Shown piece by piece: positions 6,199 to 6,582 of a DNA stretch of 6,582 nt. The stretch is from Nitrosomonadales bacterium (GTDB lineage: Bacteria; Pseudomonadota; Gammaproteobacteria; Burkholderiales; Sulfuricellaceae), in contig PQAG01000019.1 in NCBI GenBank assembly GCA_003104895.1, forward strand, positions 438-7,019. Direction: 5' to 3'. How positions within the stretch are numbered: the first letter of the stretch is position 1; each line of letters begins with the position of its first letter. The notes beneath the pieces were generated by a model that saw only the letters and a program-made list of their open reading frames with translations, did no database searches and was not told where the DNA came from. Position numbers and translations under genes: made by a program.

Positions 6199-6216
6199 TT
6201 TTCCTCCGGAAAAATG
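6196..6216 (-). promoter_or_regulatory. Hairpin enclosing the mraY start codon and ribosome binding site
   Basis: CATTTTTCC (6196-6204) and GGAAAAATG (6208-6216) are perfect reverse complements separated by only three bases. In the mRNA the 3' strand of the stem contains the mraY AUG, and the GGAGG site (6203-6207) is split between the loop and the stem base next to it. The stem is mostly A-U. Such a structure could limit mraY translation or open with temperature or with ribosomes arriving from murF. The structure is seen in the sequence; the regulatory role is inference. Confidence 0.6.
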
Positions 6217-6323
6217 GTGATGGGTGATGGGCGATGGGCGATGGGGCGGATACTCAGCGGCCGTGCGCCCTGCTTCGCGGGGTAGTGGCTCATTACCCAT
6301 TGCTCATTACCCATTACTCTTCA
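6216..6323. repeat. Inverted heptamer element filling the murF-mraY gap
   Basis: On the plus strand the left arm (6216-6243) is GGTGATG twice and GGCGATG twice. The right arm (6289-6323) is made of CTCATTA, CCCATTG, CTCATTA, CCCATTA and CTCTTCA, and contains a perfect 14-bp tandem duplication (6288-6301 and 6302-6315). The arms are imperfect inverted repeats (about 23 of 31 positions when aligned from the outer GGTGA) around a core of about 45 bp. The murF stop codon (6307-6309) lies inside the right arm, so the last residues of MurF (KSNG) come from the element. Confidence 0.85.
6268..6282. repeat. Small hairpin in the core of the murF-mraY element
   Basis: CCCTGC (6268-6273) pairs with GCGGGG (6277-6282) through one G-T wobble around a TTC loop. 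It resembles in shape the CCCCGC/GCGGGG hairpin in the murG-murC gap, but they are too short to call the same family. Confidence 0.5.
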
Positions 6324-6582
6324 CCTCGAAGCTTTTCACCACCCGTTCCATCTGCATGAAGCGGGAGCCCTTGACCAGCACGGTGACGTCCGGCGCGAGC
6401 AGGTTTTCCAGGTCGGCCAGCATTTCCTCGATGCGCTCGAAGAACCAGGCGTTGGCGCCAAATTCTGCCGCTGCCGCGCGGCACATGTCGCCGTGGCAGA
6501 GCAGGATGTCCACCCCGGCCTGTTTGGCCGCCTTGCCGATCTCGCCGTGCAGCGCAATCGCATCGGGGCCGAGTTCGCCCAT
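6307..6582 (-). CDS. murF: UDP-N-acetylmuramoyl-tripeptide--D-alanyl-D-alanine ligase MurF (5' part outside window)
   Basis: This is the C-terminal 91 residues of a Mur ligase that adds D-Ala-D-Ala to complete the cytoplasmic UDP-MurNAc-pentapeptide; full-length MurF is about 450 residues. The window opens at MGELG, part of the conserved LGDMGELG segment, so this methionine is internal rather than a start. Near the end VLVKGSRFMQMERVV is the typical MurF C-terminal motif. The position just before mraY agrees with the standard order murE-murF-mraY-murD. The last residues, EVKSNG, and the stop codon are supplied by a heptamer repeat; the ancestral stop was probably slightly different. MurE is excluded because the C-terminal motif and gene order point to MurF. 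Confidence 0.95.
   Translation of the reverse strand: MGELGPDAIALHGEIGKAAKQAGVDILLCHGDMCRAAAAEFGANAWFFERIEEMLADLENLLAPDVTVLVKGSRFMQMERVVKSFEVKSNG

Noticed and set aside
6199..6300. Upstream ATG that would extend MraY by 34 residues
   Set aside because: The extension translates the repeat element, and the start at 6198 matches the family N-terminus and has GGAGG upstream.
4685..6323. CRISPR array suggested by the short repeats
   Set aside because: Units are 7 bp, contiguous and degenerate, with no spacers of constant length; arms are inverted rather than regularly spaced.

Overview
The window is a 6.6 kb piece of the division and cell wall (dcw) cluster of a GC-rich proteobacterium. Gene order and protein style (MurC beginning MKHKVKRIHFVGIGGAGM, MraY beginning MLLALAQWL, a 361-residue MraY) fit a betaproteobacterium. 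I lean towards the Nitrosomonadales-type lineages, but the genus cannot be read from this sequence. All genes lie on the minus strand and are transcribed from right to left.

Layout in transcription order: the last 91 codons of murF (window right edge to 6307), mraY (6198-5113), murD (5030-3645), ftsW (3645-2491), murG (2494-1358), a 48-codon leader ORF that begins like murC (1368-1222), and murC (1232 to beyond the left edge). The enzymes act in sequence. MurC and MurD add L-Ala and D-Glu to UDP-MurNAc, and MurF adds D-Ala-D-Ala. MraY moves the product to undecaprenyl phosphate (lipid I), MurG adds GlcNAc (lipid II), and FtsW polymerises lipid II at the septum. The junctions murD/ftsW (1 nt), ftsW/murG (4 nt), murG/leader (11 nt) and leader/murC (11 nt) all overlap, which suggests one operon with translational coupling. 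No promoter or terminator is visible inside the window, and no stretch above 300 bases lacks a gene.

The genes are ordinary; the small repeats lodged among and inside them are not. There are five 7-bp-period or palindromic loci: an inverted pair of heptamer arms between murF and mraY (6216-6323), a compact 30-bp-arm version between mraY and murD (5042-5115), heptamer arrays inside the coding parts of murD (4685-4719) and murG (2455-2482), and a two-hairpin palindromic element inserted in frame in murC (about 188-262). In addition, the murG/murC junction appears to have been duplicated and then interrupted by a GC-rich palindrome. The mraY start codon sits in a perfect 9-bp hairpin. Together these suggest a genome that tolerates frequent small repeat insertions even in essential genes, where they supply stop codons, extra peptide segments and possible translational control.
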